From positions 1 to 8,765 of the forward strand of contig NZ_DYXC01000054.1 of NCBI RefSeq assembly GCF_020742345.1: a stretch of 8,765 nt of DNA, given 5' to 3'. Each line of letters starts with the position of its first letter. Position 1 is the stretch's first letter. Both the position numbers and the translations under genes were made by a program. Positions 1 through 6,712 of this stretch are shown in pieces. Below the pieces are notes generated by a model, which did not search any database, was not told where the DNA came from, and saw nothing but the letters and a program-made list of their open reading frames with translations. The stretch is from Enteractinococcus helveticum (GTDB lineage Bacteria > Actinomycetota > Actinomycetes > Actinomycetales > Micrococcaceae).

Positions 1-60
1 AAAGCCGTGAGTTGAAATATCGATGATGGCTGGGGTTCAAAACTTTTGTGTCACCTCGGC

Positions 61-120
61 GTACTCTAGGAGGTTAAGAGTCATTGCTGTACTCGGACCG
101 GATGGAGTAAAGAAGGTAAC
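61..120 (+). promoter_or_regulatory. Leader of the MFS gene with two ribosome-binding-like sites
   Basis: Two purine-rich sites are visible. AGAAGG at 111-116 lies only 4 nt before the ATG at 121 and is the likely MFS site, though the spacing is tight. A stronger AGGAGG at 68-73 lies too far upstream to serve that ATG. It is correctly spaced for a TTG at 84 that opens an 8-codon frame ending in TAA at 108-110, ten bases before the MFS start. This could be a tiny leader peptide or chance. The first 60 bases hold no convincing promoter that I can name. Confidence 0.35.
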
Positions 121-1416
121 ATGTCAGATCAGTCACGCGGCGCCAAACCTCTAGCGGATGCGTTTCAGATCTATGCGCCCTCGTTGATCTATGCGATTGG
201 TCTTGGCGCCATCATGCCGGCCATTGCCGGGGCCTCCACAGGATTTGGGGTATCCCTGGCGGTGGCGGCCAGTACGGTCACACTCATCGGCATCGGTTCC
301 CTGATCGCAAATGCTCCAGCAGCCCAACTGGCCTCACGTGCCGGAGAGCGTCTTACGATGATCGTCTCGGCTGGCGTAGGAACCCTGGGTGTCACGCTGG
401 CCTGGGCGATGGTCGCCGGCTGGTTTCCGTTGGTTGAGCCCTATGATTTTGCAGGCTATACCGTGGGTATCTTGTTGATCGGGATGGCAGGGGCTGGGTT
501 CAATCTGGCACGCCAGTCTTATTTGGCGGTGGCGGTTCCGGTCTCGCACCGTGCCCGGGCCATGTCACTGCTGGGTGGCATGATTCGCATTGGATCATTC
601 GTGGGGCCCTTTCTTGGTGCCGGGGCTCAAGCGTTTCTGGGCATGCAGGGCGCATTTGCCGTCGGCGCGGCGTGTATGGGCACCGCCGTCATCGTTTCGC
701 TGTTTATTCAAGAACTGGCTGAACCCACCACGCCCACGCATTTGGAATCAACCACAACCAATCCGCTTGAGATCATCACCAATCCAACCATGACGTCGTT
801 GGCCAGGGAGCATTGGCGGGTGCTGTTGTCTTCGGGCCTGGGCGTGCTGTGCCTGTCGGCGATGCGTGCCTCACGCACCGCGGTGATCCCGCTGTGGGCC
901 GAGCACCTAGGACTCAGCCCTGCCCAGGCATCACTCATTTACGGGGTGTCCGGGGCCATTGATCTGATTATGTTCTATCCATCCGGTCTGCTGATGGACC
1001 AAAAAGGACGTCGTGTGGTGGCGGTGTCCTGTCTCACCGGACTGGCCATCGGCACTGCGTCCGTACCTCTGACGGGCACGAGTGGATGGTTGATGGTCGC
1101 GGCCGTATTAATTGGGCTGGGCAACGGTTTCGGTGCGGGCATCGTCATGACCCTGGGGGCTGACTACTCCCCGACCGTGGGCCGACCAAAATTCTTGGCC
1201 CTGTGGCGGTTGCTCTCCGACTCTGGAACATTGACCGGGCCGCTGCTGATCTCCGTGGTCACTGCCATCTCCACGCTGGCCTTTGGTGTTTGGGCCATCG
1301 CAGCCCTGGGGTTGGTGGGTGCTGGGATCTTTTCGCGTACGTTACCGCCAGGGCCCGGGCCGGTAACACGCGACGCCGCGCTCCACCCACCAACCAGCAC
1401 TAAGAAAAGTCGGTGA
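121..1416 (+). CDS. MFS transporter (12 transmembrane segments), substrate unknown
   Basis: The product is a 431-residue inner-membrane secondary transporter of the major facilitator superfamily, the usual length for a 12-helix member. Hydrophobic segments run in two groups, about residues 18-200 and 235-405, separated by a polar Thr/Pro/Glu-rich loop around 201-230. The diagnostic loop 2-3 motif A is present in degenerate form at about 66-80 and in good form in the second half at 289-298 (GLLMDQKGRR). A basic cytoplasmic tail ends in TKKSR. The ATG at 121 follows AGAAGG, and no in-frame start with a better site is seen. The gene converges on the broken alcohol dehydrogenase and overlaps its ancestral end by 17 bp. 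It does not belong to an obvious operon, and nothing seen indicates the substrate. Drug, sugar or metabolite efflux are all possible, and a link to the amine module is unproven. Confidence 0.85.
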   Translation: MSDQSRGAKPLADAFQIYAPSLIYAIGLGAIMPAIAGASTGFGVSLAVAASTVTLIGIGSLIANAPAAQLASRAGERLTMIVSAGVGTLGVTLAWAMVAGWFPLVEPYDFAGYTVGILLIGMAGAGFNLARQSYLAVAVPVSHRARAMSLLGGMIRIGSFVGPFLGAGAQAFLGMQGAFAVGAACMGTAVIVSLFIQELAEPTTPTHLESTTTNPLEIITNPTMTSLAREHWRVLLSSGLGVLCLSAMRASRTAVIPLWAEHLGLSPAQASLIYGVSGAIDLIMFYPSGLLMDQKGRRVVAVSCLTGLAIGTASVPLTGTSGWLMVAAVLIGLGNGFGAGIVMTLGADYSPTVGRPKFLALWRLLSDSGTLTGPLLISVVTAISTLAFGVWAIAALGLVGAGIFSRTLPPGPGPVTRDAALHPPTSTKKSR

Positions 1417-2495
1417 TAACGATTCGGTTCACCTTTGGATCGCGAATCATCCCATACCCTTATTGACCTCAGACAGTTTGATCTCACCAGAAACAATGTC
1501 ATCAAGGTTCAGCCCACCAGCTTGGTACTGTTCAACAAGCATGGCCATGTCGCGTTTGGGCACGCCCGAACCCATGAATACGCCCTGGATGGCTTTGCGC
1601 GAAAACGCGTTCTGCATCGGGACCGTATCCAGCGTATCTGTGCCCGATCCCATGCCAATTTGATACAGCGTCCCGCCGTTATCTAACATGTCGTAACCCT
1701 GACGTACAGTGGCACCAATTCCGACGACGTCAAAGACCGTGCGAACACCGTGGCACCGGTCAATTCTTTGACCGCGGCAACAGGATCAGTCTCAGCTGAG
1801 TTGATGGTGTGGGTTGCACCGAAAGATTTGGCGGCATCCAGCGATTCCTGGTTCAGGTCCACGGAAATGATTTTGCCAGCACTGGCCAGCACGGCACCGG
1901 AGACAACGTTGAGTCCAACCCCACCGGCACCAATAATCACCACATCTTCACCGGGCCGGACTTTGGCAGCGTTTAGGACAGCACCGGTTCCGGTGATCAC
2001 CCCGCACCCCAGCACCGCAGCCTGGGCAAAAGGCATATCTTTGGGCAGTTTGACCAGCATATTCTCATGGACCAGTGCCTGCTGAGCAAATCCGCCCAGC
2101 GCCATGCCTTGCGTCACTGAGTTACCGTTAGCATCTTTGAGCCGTGGTTCTTCGCCGTCAGCACGCAGGGTCAGTTCTGGAGAACGGCACAGACCTGGTT
2201 CGCCATCTAAACATTGCTCGCATTTACCGCAGAACTGCACCAGACAAGCGGCAACGTGGTCGCCGACTGCAAATTCTGTAACGTTAGGACCAATTTGTGT
2301 GACCACCCCGGAAATTTCGTGGCCCAGGACTGCCGGAGGCGGATACTGGACTTCATTACTCATTTCCATGAAGTCTGAACCGCACAGACCAGAGGCTTTC
2401 AGCTCGATCAGTACTTCTTGACCGATCGGATCGGCAATCTGAATATCTTCTTCTACCCAGCCGCCACCGAGTTCTCGAACTACCATTGCTTTCAT
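1400..2495 (-). pseudogene. Zinc-dependent medium-chain alcohol dehydrogenase, broken by two frameshifts
   Basis: The repaired product would be about 365 residues, normal for the zinc-dependent medium-chain dehydrogenases that interconvert alcohols and aldehydes with NAD(H). The N-terminal part keeps the catalytic zinc ligands C38, H59/E60 and C164, four structural-zinc cysteines (89, 92, 95, 103), the Rossmann motif GAGGVG (189-194) and D213, which suggests NAD rather than NADP. After ELTG (243-246) the frame is lost and stops at 1683. Restoring one C beside 1754 (GGTGGCC read as GGTGCC) gives TGGHGVRTVFDVVG and continues with normal family sequence. That frame in turn stops early at 1447. 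Restoring one T beside 1456 gives NKGYGMIRDPKVNRIVITDF and a TAG at 1400-1402. The ATG at 2495 has a good GGAGG 9 nt upstream. It is divergent from the aldehyde dehydrogenase. Either the gene is decaying or two base-call errors fall in it; the family assignment itself is secure. Confidence 0.85.
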
Positions 2496-2605
2496 TGCAG
2501 GATACCTCCGTATCTTGTGGTCAACGTCGTATATTCAACGCCCTTTCGCTGTACAGAATCAGACCATCCGCTCCGCCCGCCACGCAGCCTGGCGACTTTC
2601 AGCCC

Positions 2606-2641
2606 TGCGCTGGAATCCAAGTGCCATGCACGTCAGTCCTA
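2606..2641 (+). promoter_or_regulatory. Tandem AraC/XylS-type operator candidate upstream of aldehyde dehydrogenase
   Basis: Two half-sites of the form TGCR-N6-TCCWA lie head to tail: TGCG/TCCAA at 2606-2620 and TGCA/TCCTA at 2627-2641, with a 6-bp spacer, so the period is exactly 21 bp. This matches the geometry of known XylS-family sites (TGCA-N6-GGNTA, repeated with a 6-bp gap). It ends 4 bp before the position expected for a -35, as for an activator that contacts RNA polymerase. The same arrangement recurs before the permease gene. The probable ligand is the AraC-family protein encoded at 4310-5278 (inference). Confidence 0.6.
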
Positions 2642-2668
2642 GCTCAGCGACCGCATTTTTTGGCAGCC

Positions 2669-2674
2669 TAGAAT
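2669..2674 (+). promoter_or_regulatory. Candidate -10 box of the aldehyde dehydrogenase promoter
   Basis: TAGAAT matches the TATAAT consensus at 5 of 6 positions. The hexamer 17 bp upstream (2646-2651, AGCGAC) is a poor -35, which fits a promoter that needs an activator bound at 2606-2641. It lies about 48 nt before the chosen start codon. Confidence 0.45.
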
Positions 2675-2722
2675 ACAACAGGGACCCACTTTGCGATCCC
2701 ATGAATGAACACGGAGGAATAC

Positions 2723-4138
2723 ATGTCTACCGATCTGACGACATTCGACAACCTGCTTGCCGCCGTCACCGTCACCGATGGCCAACCGGTGCATGATCCG
2801 GCCACCGGTGAGCTGGTTGGCAACACCAAAATGTCGAGCACCGACGACGTCGATGCAGCCGTTGCGATAGCCAGCCAGGCCCAAAAATCCTGGGGTGCCC
2901 TCTCCCATGCCGAGCGCGCCGATTACCTGCACAAGGCCGCCGACGCGGTCAACGCTTCGGCTGAAGCGCTCGCCCAGATTCTGGCCCGTGAGGTCGGCAA
3001 ACCACTCAATGGTCCCAACGCTCGTTTCGAAGCCGGTGCGTGTGAAGCCTGGCTACGTGCCAACGCGGACTTCCCGTTGGAAGACGAAGTCCTAGTTGAC
3101 GACGAATCCGGCAAATCCGTGCTGAGCTATGTGCCCATCGGTGTGGTCGGAGCCATTGGTCCGTGGAACTGGCCGATGATGATCTCGGTTTGGCAGTTGG
3201 CCCCGTCGCTGCGAATGGGCAATGCGGTTATTCTCAAACCATCTGAACACACCCCGCTGTCGGTCCAGGCGCTGGTTGCGGTGCTGAATCAGGCGCTACC
3301 CGAAGGTGTGCTGCAGGTCGTGCCGGGCGAAGGCGACATTGGTCAGGCAGTTTCCGAACACCCTGACATCGACAAGATTATGTTCACCGGTTCGACCAAA
3401 ACCGGGCAGGCGATCATGCGCTCGGCTGCTGCGGATATGAAGCGTGTGACCCTAGAACTCGGTGGTAATGACGCCGGTATCGTGCTGGAGGACATCAACG
3501 TTGCGGACATGGCTCAGGATATTTTCTGGGGCGCGTTCATCAACACCGGCCAAACGTGTGCCGCGCTGAAACGTCTCTACGTGCCAGCCTCGATCTACGA
3601 CGAGCTGGTTCAGGCACTAGCCAAGATTGCCGCCGAGACGCCAATGGGCCAGGGCGTATCCGAGGAGAACGTCCTGGGGCCACTGCAAAATGCCGCCCAG
3701 CAAAAAATTGTTGCCGATCTGGTCGAAGAGGCCCGCAAAGATGGCGCCACCATTGTCACCGGTGGCAACCCGGATGACCATCAGACCGGTTATTTCTACC
3801 CGGCAACAATTGTCTCGGATATCGACCAGAAGAACCCATTGGTGCAGATCGAACAATTTGGTCCGGCACTGCCGATCATCAAATACGACGATCTCGATCA
3901 AGCCATCGAATGGGCCAACGAACTTGAAGTCGGGCTGGGCTCATCAGTATGGTCCTCGGATGCCGACCGCGCACGCGAAGTCGCCAACCGCCTGATTGCC
4001 GGGACCACCTGGATTAACAAACACGGTGCCGTGGACCCACGGGTGCCATTCGGCGGCGTCAAGAAATCCGGCATGGGTCTAGAGTTCGGAGTCGAAGGTC
4101 TCAAACAAGTCGCCCTGCCAAAGGTCACGACCCTCTAA
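2723..4138 (+). CDS. NAD(P)-dependent aldehyde dehydrogenase
   Basis: The product is a 471-residue cytosolic enzyme of the aldehyde dehydrogenase superfamily, oxidising an aldehyde to the carboxylic acid with NAD(P). All expected landmarks are present: PWNW (147-150, with N149 holding the oxyanion), KPSE (172-175), FTGST (221-225, cofactor glycine turn), LELGG with general base E245, GQTC with nucleophile C279, EQFGP (377-381) and PFGG (442-445). The CAALKRLYVP block after the nucleophile recalls actinobacterial AldA-like members from memory. I chose ATG 2723 because GGAGGA at 2713-2718 sits directly before it; the ATG at 2705 would put that site inside the gene. It stands alone between the operator at 2606-2641 and a strong terminator. 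In context it most likely oxidises the aldehyde released by the amine oxidase encoded at 6680-5337. The substrate cannot be read from the sequence. Confidence 0.92.
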   Translation: MSTDLTTFDNLLAAVTVTDGQPVHDPATGELVGNTKMSSTDDVDAAVAIASQAQKSWGALSHAERADYLHKAADAVNASAEALAQILAREVGKPLNGPNARFEAGACEAWLRANADFPLEDEVLVDDESGKSVLSYVPIGVVGAIGPWNWPMMISVWQLAPSLRMGNAVILKPSEHTPLSVQALVAVLNQALPEGVLQVVPGEGDIGQAVSEHPDIDKIMFTGSTKTGQAIMRSAAADMKRVTLELGGNDAGIVLEDINVADMAQDIFWGAFINTGQTCAALKRLYVPASIYDELVQALAKIAAETPMGQGVSEENVLGPLQNAAQQKIVADLVEEARKDGATIVTGGNPDDHQTGYFYPATIVSDIDQKNPLVQIEQFGPALPIIKYDDLDQAIEWANELEVGLGSSVWSSDADRAREVANRLIAGTTWINKHGAVDPRVPFGGVKKSGMGLEFGVEGLKQVALPKVTTL

Positions 4139-4156
4139 GACATTTTCGCTGTGACG

Positions 4157-4210
4157 CAGCGCTGTCATCCCACCTTCTTATAGGTCGCGGGTGACAGCGC
4201 TGTTTGCTTT
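4157..4210 (+). terminator. Rho-independent terminator of the aldehyde dehydrogenase gene
   Basis: The arms CAGCGCTGTCATCCC (4157-4171) and GGGTGACAGCGCTG (4189-4202) pair over 14 bp with one bulged T, around a 17-nt loop, followed directly by TTTGCTTT. It starts 18 nt after the stop codon and separates the dehydrogenase from the regulator gene, so the two are probably transcribed independently. Confidence 0.85.
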
Positions 4211-4226
4211 CGTGATCAAATTCCTC

Positions 4227-4257
4227 ATTGATATAGTTAATCAATAATTCATATCTG
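4227..4257 (+). promoter_or_regulatory. Promoter candidate of the AraC-type regulator gene
   Basis: TTGATA at 4228-4233 (5 of 6 to TTGACA) is followed 17-18 bp later by ATATCT/TATCTG at 4251-4257, in an unusually AT-rich pocket. This would give a leader of about 45 nt. The -35 lies inside an inverted repeat, ATTGAT (4227-4232) and ATCAAT (4240-4245) with a 7-bp gap, which could be a repressor or autoregulation site. No TGCA-N6-nCCAA half-site is found here. Confidence 0.45.
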
Positions 4258-4309
4258 ACGGGTGTCAGCCAGGCCGCGAGACGTATAGAAGGGACTGGGC
4301 AAACTCGAT

Positions 4310-5278
4310 ATGCAACAACAGCAGCAAGACGCCGCAGTCCAACTCAATTCCGCTCCAGTACGAGACCAAGATTATTGGACCTGGGCCCAGAACGCTCAAG
4401 CAAGCTTTCCCAATATTGAACTCAGCACACCCGACCGACAAGCTTTCCGTGCAGGTCAGCACCACGTATCGCTGGGTGGGGTCGAACTTTTCGACATGTA
4501 CACCGGTCCACATACGGTAACCCAAAGCAAGGTTGTACCGATTGCCGAGCATGAAGCGTTGTGCAAGCTCTCATTGCAATTTTCCGGGACCACAGTCCTG
4601 ACTCAGGACGGTCGTGAATGTCTGCTCCAACCCGGTGACCTTGCCCTGTATGTCGCGCATCGTCCCTATACCCTGGACTATGCACAAGACCAGCGCAGTC
4701 TGATCATTCAGTTTCCACAAGAGCTGCTGCACTTGGTACAGAATCAGATCTCCCAAGTGACGGCGGTGCCCATTAGTGATGAATCTGGGCTTGGAAAAGT
4801 AGCCGTCCCACTCTTTAAACAACTCGCGCTGAACCTGCACATTTTGCAGGGACCACACGCGCTGCAGCTGGTACGGTCCGCTCTTGAAATGCTTGTCACG
4901 GTACTATTTGCAGCGGCCCGGAACCACGACGACCTGCAAGAAGACAATCCGCTATTTCAGCAGGCCGTGGCATTTATTGATGATCACTTGCACGATCCCC
5001 AGTTGGGACCGCAAATGATTGCCGACCATTTTTACGTCTCGCTGCGCCAACTCCACGGCAAATTCTCGGAAGAACATCAGACGGTCAGCGCCTATATCCG
5101 CAATGAACGCGTCCGACGAATCCGCGATGACCTTGCGAATCCGGCCTACCGTGATGAAACCGTTCAATCGATTAGTTCTAGGTACGGGCTCACCGATGCT
5201 TCACATGTTTCCAAATTATTTAAACAAACCTACGGTGAAACTCCTTCGGGTTATCGCAACTCCATTTTTAGTGTTTAA
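4310..5278 (+). CDS. AraC-family transcriptional regulator, FeaR/XylS-like
   Basis: The product has 322 residues, typical for the family. The N-terminal two thirds (about 45-200) resemble the AraC-binding-like sensor domain of FeaR and XylS relatives, with a cupin-like stretch GRECLLQPGDLALYVAHRPY at 101-120. The C-terminal part (about 215-320) is the double helix-turn-helix DNA-binding domain: first helix pair around QMIADHFYVSLRQLHGKF (235-252), second around ISSRYGLTDASHVSKLFKQ (288-306), then the family ending YGETPSGYR. The N-terminus is glutamine-rich (QQQQQ). The ribosome site is weak: AGAAGGG lies 16 nt before the ATG, with only GGG nearer, so translation may be low. Hairpin terminators flank the gene on both sides. 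It probably activates the flanking amine-catabolism genes through the tandem TGCA-N6-nCCAA sites; the effector, perhaps the amine or its aldehyde, is unknown. Confidence 0.88.
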   Translation: MQQQQQDAAVQLNSAPVRDQDYWTWAQNAQASFPNIELSTPDRQAFRAGQHHVSLGGVELFDMYTGPHTVTQSKVVPIAEHEALCKLSLQFSGTTVLTQDGRECLLQPGDLALYVAHRPYTLDYAQDQRSLIIQFPQELLHLVQNQISQVTAVPISDESGLGKVAVPLFKQLALNLHILQGPHALQLVRSALEMLVTVLFAAARNHDDLQEDNPLFQQAVAFIDDHLHDPQLGPQMIADHFYVSLRQLHGKFSEEHQTVSAYIRNERVRRIRDDLANPAYRDETVQSISSRYGLTDASHVSKLFKQTYGETPSGYRNSIFSV

Positions 5279-5281
5279 ACG

Positions 5282-5329
5282 TCAACGGGTCACACGGCTG
5301 AAAAGCAGCAGCGTGACCCGTTGATTTTT
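5282..5329. terminator. Hairpin terminator between convergent regulator and amine oxidase genes
   Basis: TCAACGGGTCAC (5282-5293) pairs perfectly with GTGACCCGTTGA (5313-5324), with an inner GCTG/CAGC stem around an AAAAG loop. On the plus strand it is followed by TTTTT (5325-5329), a classic terminator for the regulator gene 4 nt after its stop. For the minus strand it lies just after the amine oxidase stop, but only a short TTT follows (5276-5274), so it is probably less efficient in that direction. Confidence 0.88.
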
Positions 5330-5336
5330 GTACGAT

Positions 5337-6680
5337 TTATGCCTGCTGTCGGAAGTCTTGGATGATCCGACGTGCTGTTGTCATGCCAGATTCTAGCGCG
5401 CCGTCAATGCAAACTCCGCGCCAGCCGTTCGACCATTCGGTCCCGGCAAAGAACATCTGAGTGCCAGTGTCTTTGAAGTTGTCCCAGCCATCGCTGAATT
5501 GGCCCCTCTGTAAGGTGCCCCAGGCCTGGCCGGACCATTTATCAGCAACCCAGTCATGCCCGGTGGAATCGACCACCTCGAGTTCCGGATTGAACTGGTT
5601 GATGATTTCTTGGGCTACCGCCGTATCGTTGAGATCAACCGCCGAGTGGTCCCCACCGAAGCCCACAAGAATGGTGGTGTTGTCATCGGTAAAGTACTCG
5701 GATCGCACCACTGACATCTTTGCGGGGAATGGCGCGTAGCCCAGGATCTTGTGGTGGCCTTTAATCTTGATCCAGATCTTGGCACCCTTGGAGTTCCAGC
5801 CGCGGTCGACCACCTTTTGCATCTTCTGCGGCAGTGCCGGAGAAAACTCGATCGTATTCATTGCCCCGGCTGGAACGGTGACAATCGTTGCATCAGCTGT
5901 GATAACTTCGCCATCTTCCAAAGTGAGTGATACGCCGTCGGTGGTGTGCTGAACCTTGGTCACTGGAGTATTCAGTCGAATATTGCAGGTCAGATCTTCA
6001 GCCATCGCGTTGTAGATGCCCTGCATCCCGTTGACCAGCTTGAATTTCAACGTGATGTCGTCCAGCAGTCCCAGATCCATATTCGACAGTGCCGCCCACT
6101 GCTTGGCCATCAAGGATGACCCGGTGTCTGGGTTGCCGATGTAGCCGGCTGCCCAGTAGGAGCTCATCAGATCGAGTTGTTCGTGGCTGAATTTTCCCGA
6201 TTCACGGATGATGTCGAGCACGGATTTCTGGTCATCGGCCAGAAATTGTTCGCGCAGTTCTGCTGGTCCGTCGTACCGGTCCGACAGAATCCACATTGGG
6301 TCTAACGGATTCGGAAAATACTCGTCGCCTCGGGCAAAAACTTCGGCCATGGCCGGACGCAGCAGGGCATCAACCTCGTCCATCGTGCCCTGGCAAGTTT
6401 CACCGGTAGAGCGATTCCAATACACAGTCTGCGGCTCGGGCGAGGCCACGATCGGCTGGTTGTAGCGCACGATCTCGGTCCAGGTGTGCGCCTGGTACCA
6501 GTGCACCCAGGTTGCCCCCAGCTCTAGCGGACGCCCCATCCGCTCCTCGGTCCAGGCACGCCCACCGATGCGATCCCGGGCTTCAATAATCTCGACGCTG
6601 ATTCCGGCGGCTTGCAGTTCACGAGCTGCCATCAGACCTGCAAATCCAGCACCGATTACAACAACATGTTTCTTCGTCAC
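5337..6680 (-). CDS. Flavin monoamine oxidase (FAD-dependent amine oxidase)
   Basis: The product has 447 residues, the size of bacterial monoamine, tyramine and putrescine oxidases. These oxidise a primary amine with oxygen to an aldehyde, ammonia and hydrogen peroxide. It starts with the FAD-binding Rossmann segment VVVIGAGFAGLMAARELQ (6-23), then the acidic ribose-binding residue near E30-E33 and RIGGRAW (37-43). K302 aligns with the conserved lysine near flavin N5. FAGTEWSNGWRG (411-422) and the following IDGALESG are the C-terminal FAD motif. The position of the flavin-linking cysteine of mitochondrial enzymes (SGGCYT) reads SGQAWG (383-388), so FAD is probably bound without a covalent link. 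The start is GTG at 6680: GAAAGGA lies 8 nt upstream, and the nearby ATG at 6685 runs into a stop after two codons. It is the second gene of an operon, 32 nt after the permease. No signal peptide is seen, so it is cytosolic. The substrate is unknown. Confidence 0.9.
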   Translation of the reverse strand: MTKKHVVVIGAGFAGLMAARELQAAGISVEIIEARDRIGGRAWTEERMGRPLELGATWVHWYQAHTWTEIVRYNQPIVASPEPQTVYWNRSTGETCQGTMDEVDALLRPAMAEVFARGDEYFPNPLDPMWILSDRYDGPAELREQFLADDQKSVLDIIRESGKFSHEQLDLMSSYWAAGYIGNPDTGSSLMAKQWAALSNMDLGLLDDITLKFKLVNGMQGIYNAMAEDLTCNIRLNTPVTKVQHTTDGVSLTLEDGEVITADATIVTVPAGAMNTIEFSPALPQKMQKVVDRGWNSKGAKIWIKIKGHHKILGYAPFPAKMSVVRSEYFTDDNTTILVGFGGDHSAVDLNDTAVAQEIINQFNPELEVVDSTGHDWVADKWSGQAWGTLQRGQFSDGWDNFKDTGTQMFFAGTEWSNGWRGVCIDGALESGMTTARRIIQDFRQQA

Positions 6681-6694
6681 AACATGTTCCTTTC
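6661..6694 (-). promoter_or_regulatory. Ribosome site and possible start-codon hairpin of the amine oxidase
   Basis: The ribosome site GAAAGGA (6695-6689) precedes the GTG start at 6680. Two copies of the palindrome AACATGTT, at 6681-6688 and 6663-6670, flank the start codon. In RNA they can pair with each other, placing the GTG in a 10-nt loop. Whether this affects translation is inference; the stem is short and AU-rich. Confidence 0.35.
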
Positions 6695-6712
6695 GTGTGA
6701 GTGTTCTGGGGT

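Larger units (their letters stand above)
2496..2722. promoter_or_regulatory. Divergent control region between alcohol and aldehyde dehydrogenase genes
   Basis: This 227-bp stretch has no gene of its own. It must hold the promoters of both divergent dehydrogenase genes. Toward the aldehyde dehydrogenase there is a tandem operator candidate (2606-2641) and a -10 candidate (2669-2674). Toward the alcohol dehydrogenase, the minus strand has a TATACG that could be a -10 at 2533-2528 and a good GGAGG just before the start; no convincing -35 is seen on that side. A hexamer TCAACG occurs twice at 2521 and 2535, with unknown meaning. Confidence 0.6.

Noticed and set aside
1412..1436. Small hairpin GGTGA/TCACC followed by TTT after the MFS stop
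   Set aside because: The stem is only 5 bp with a 12-nt loop, too weak to call a terminator with confidence.
1435..1686. Open frames on the plus strand opposite the alcohol dehydrogenase tail
   Set aside because: They are antisense to family-like sequence, with no ribosome site or recognisable protein.
2705..2722. Earlier ATG for the aldehyde dehydrogenase
   Set aside because: It would place the strong GGAGGA site inside the gene and adds six residues with no family support; no comparable site precedes 2705.
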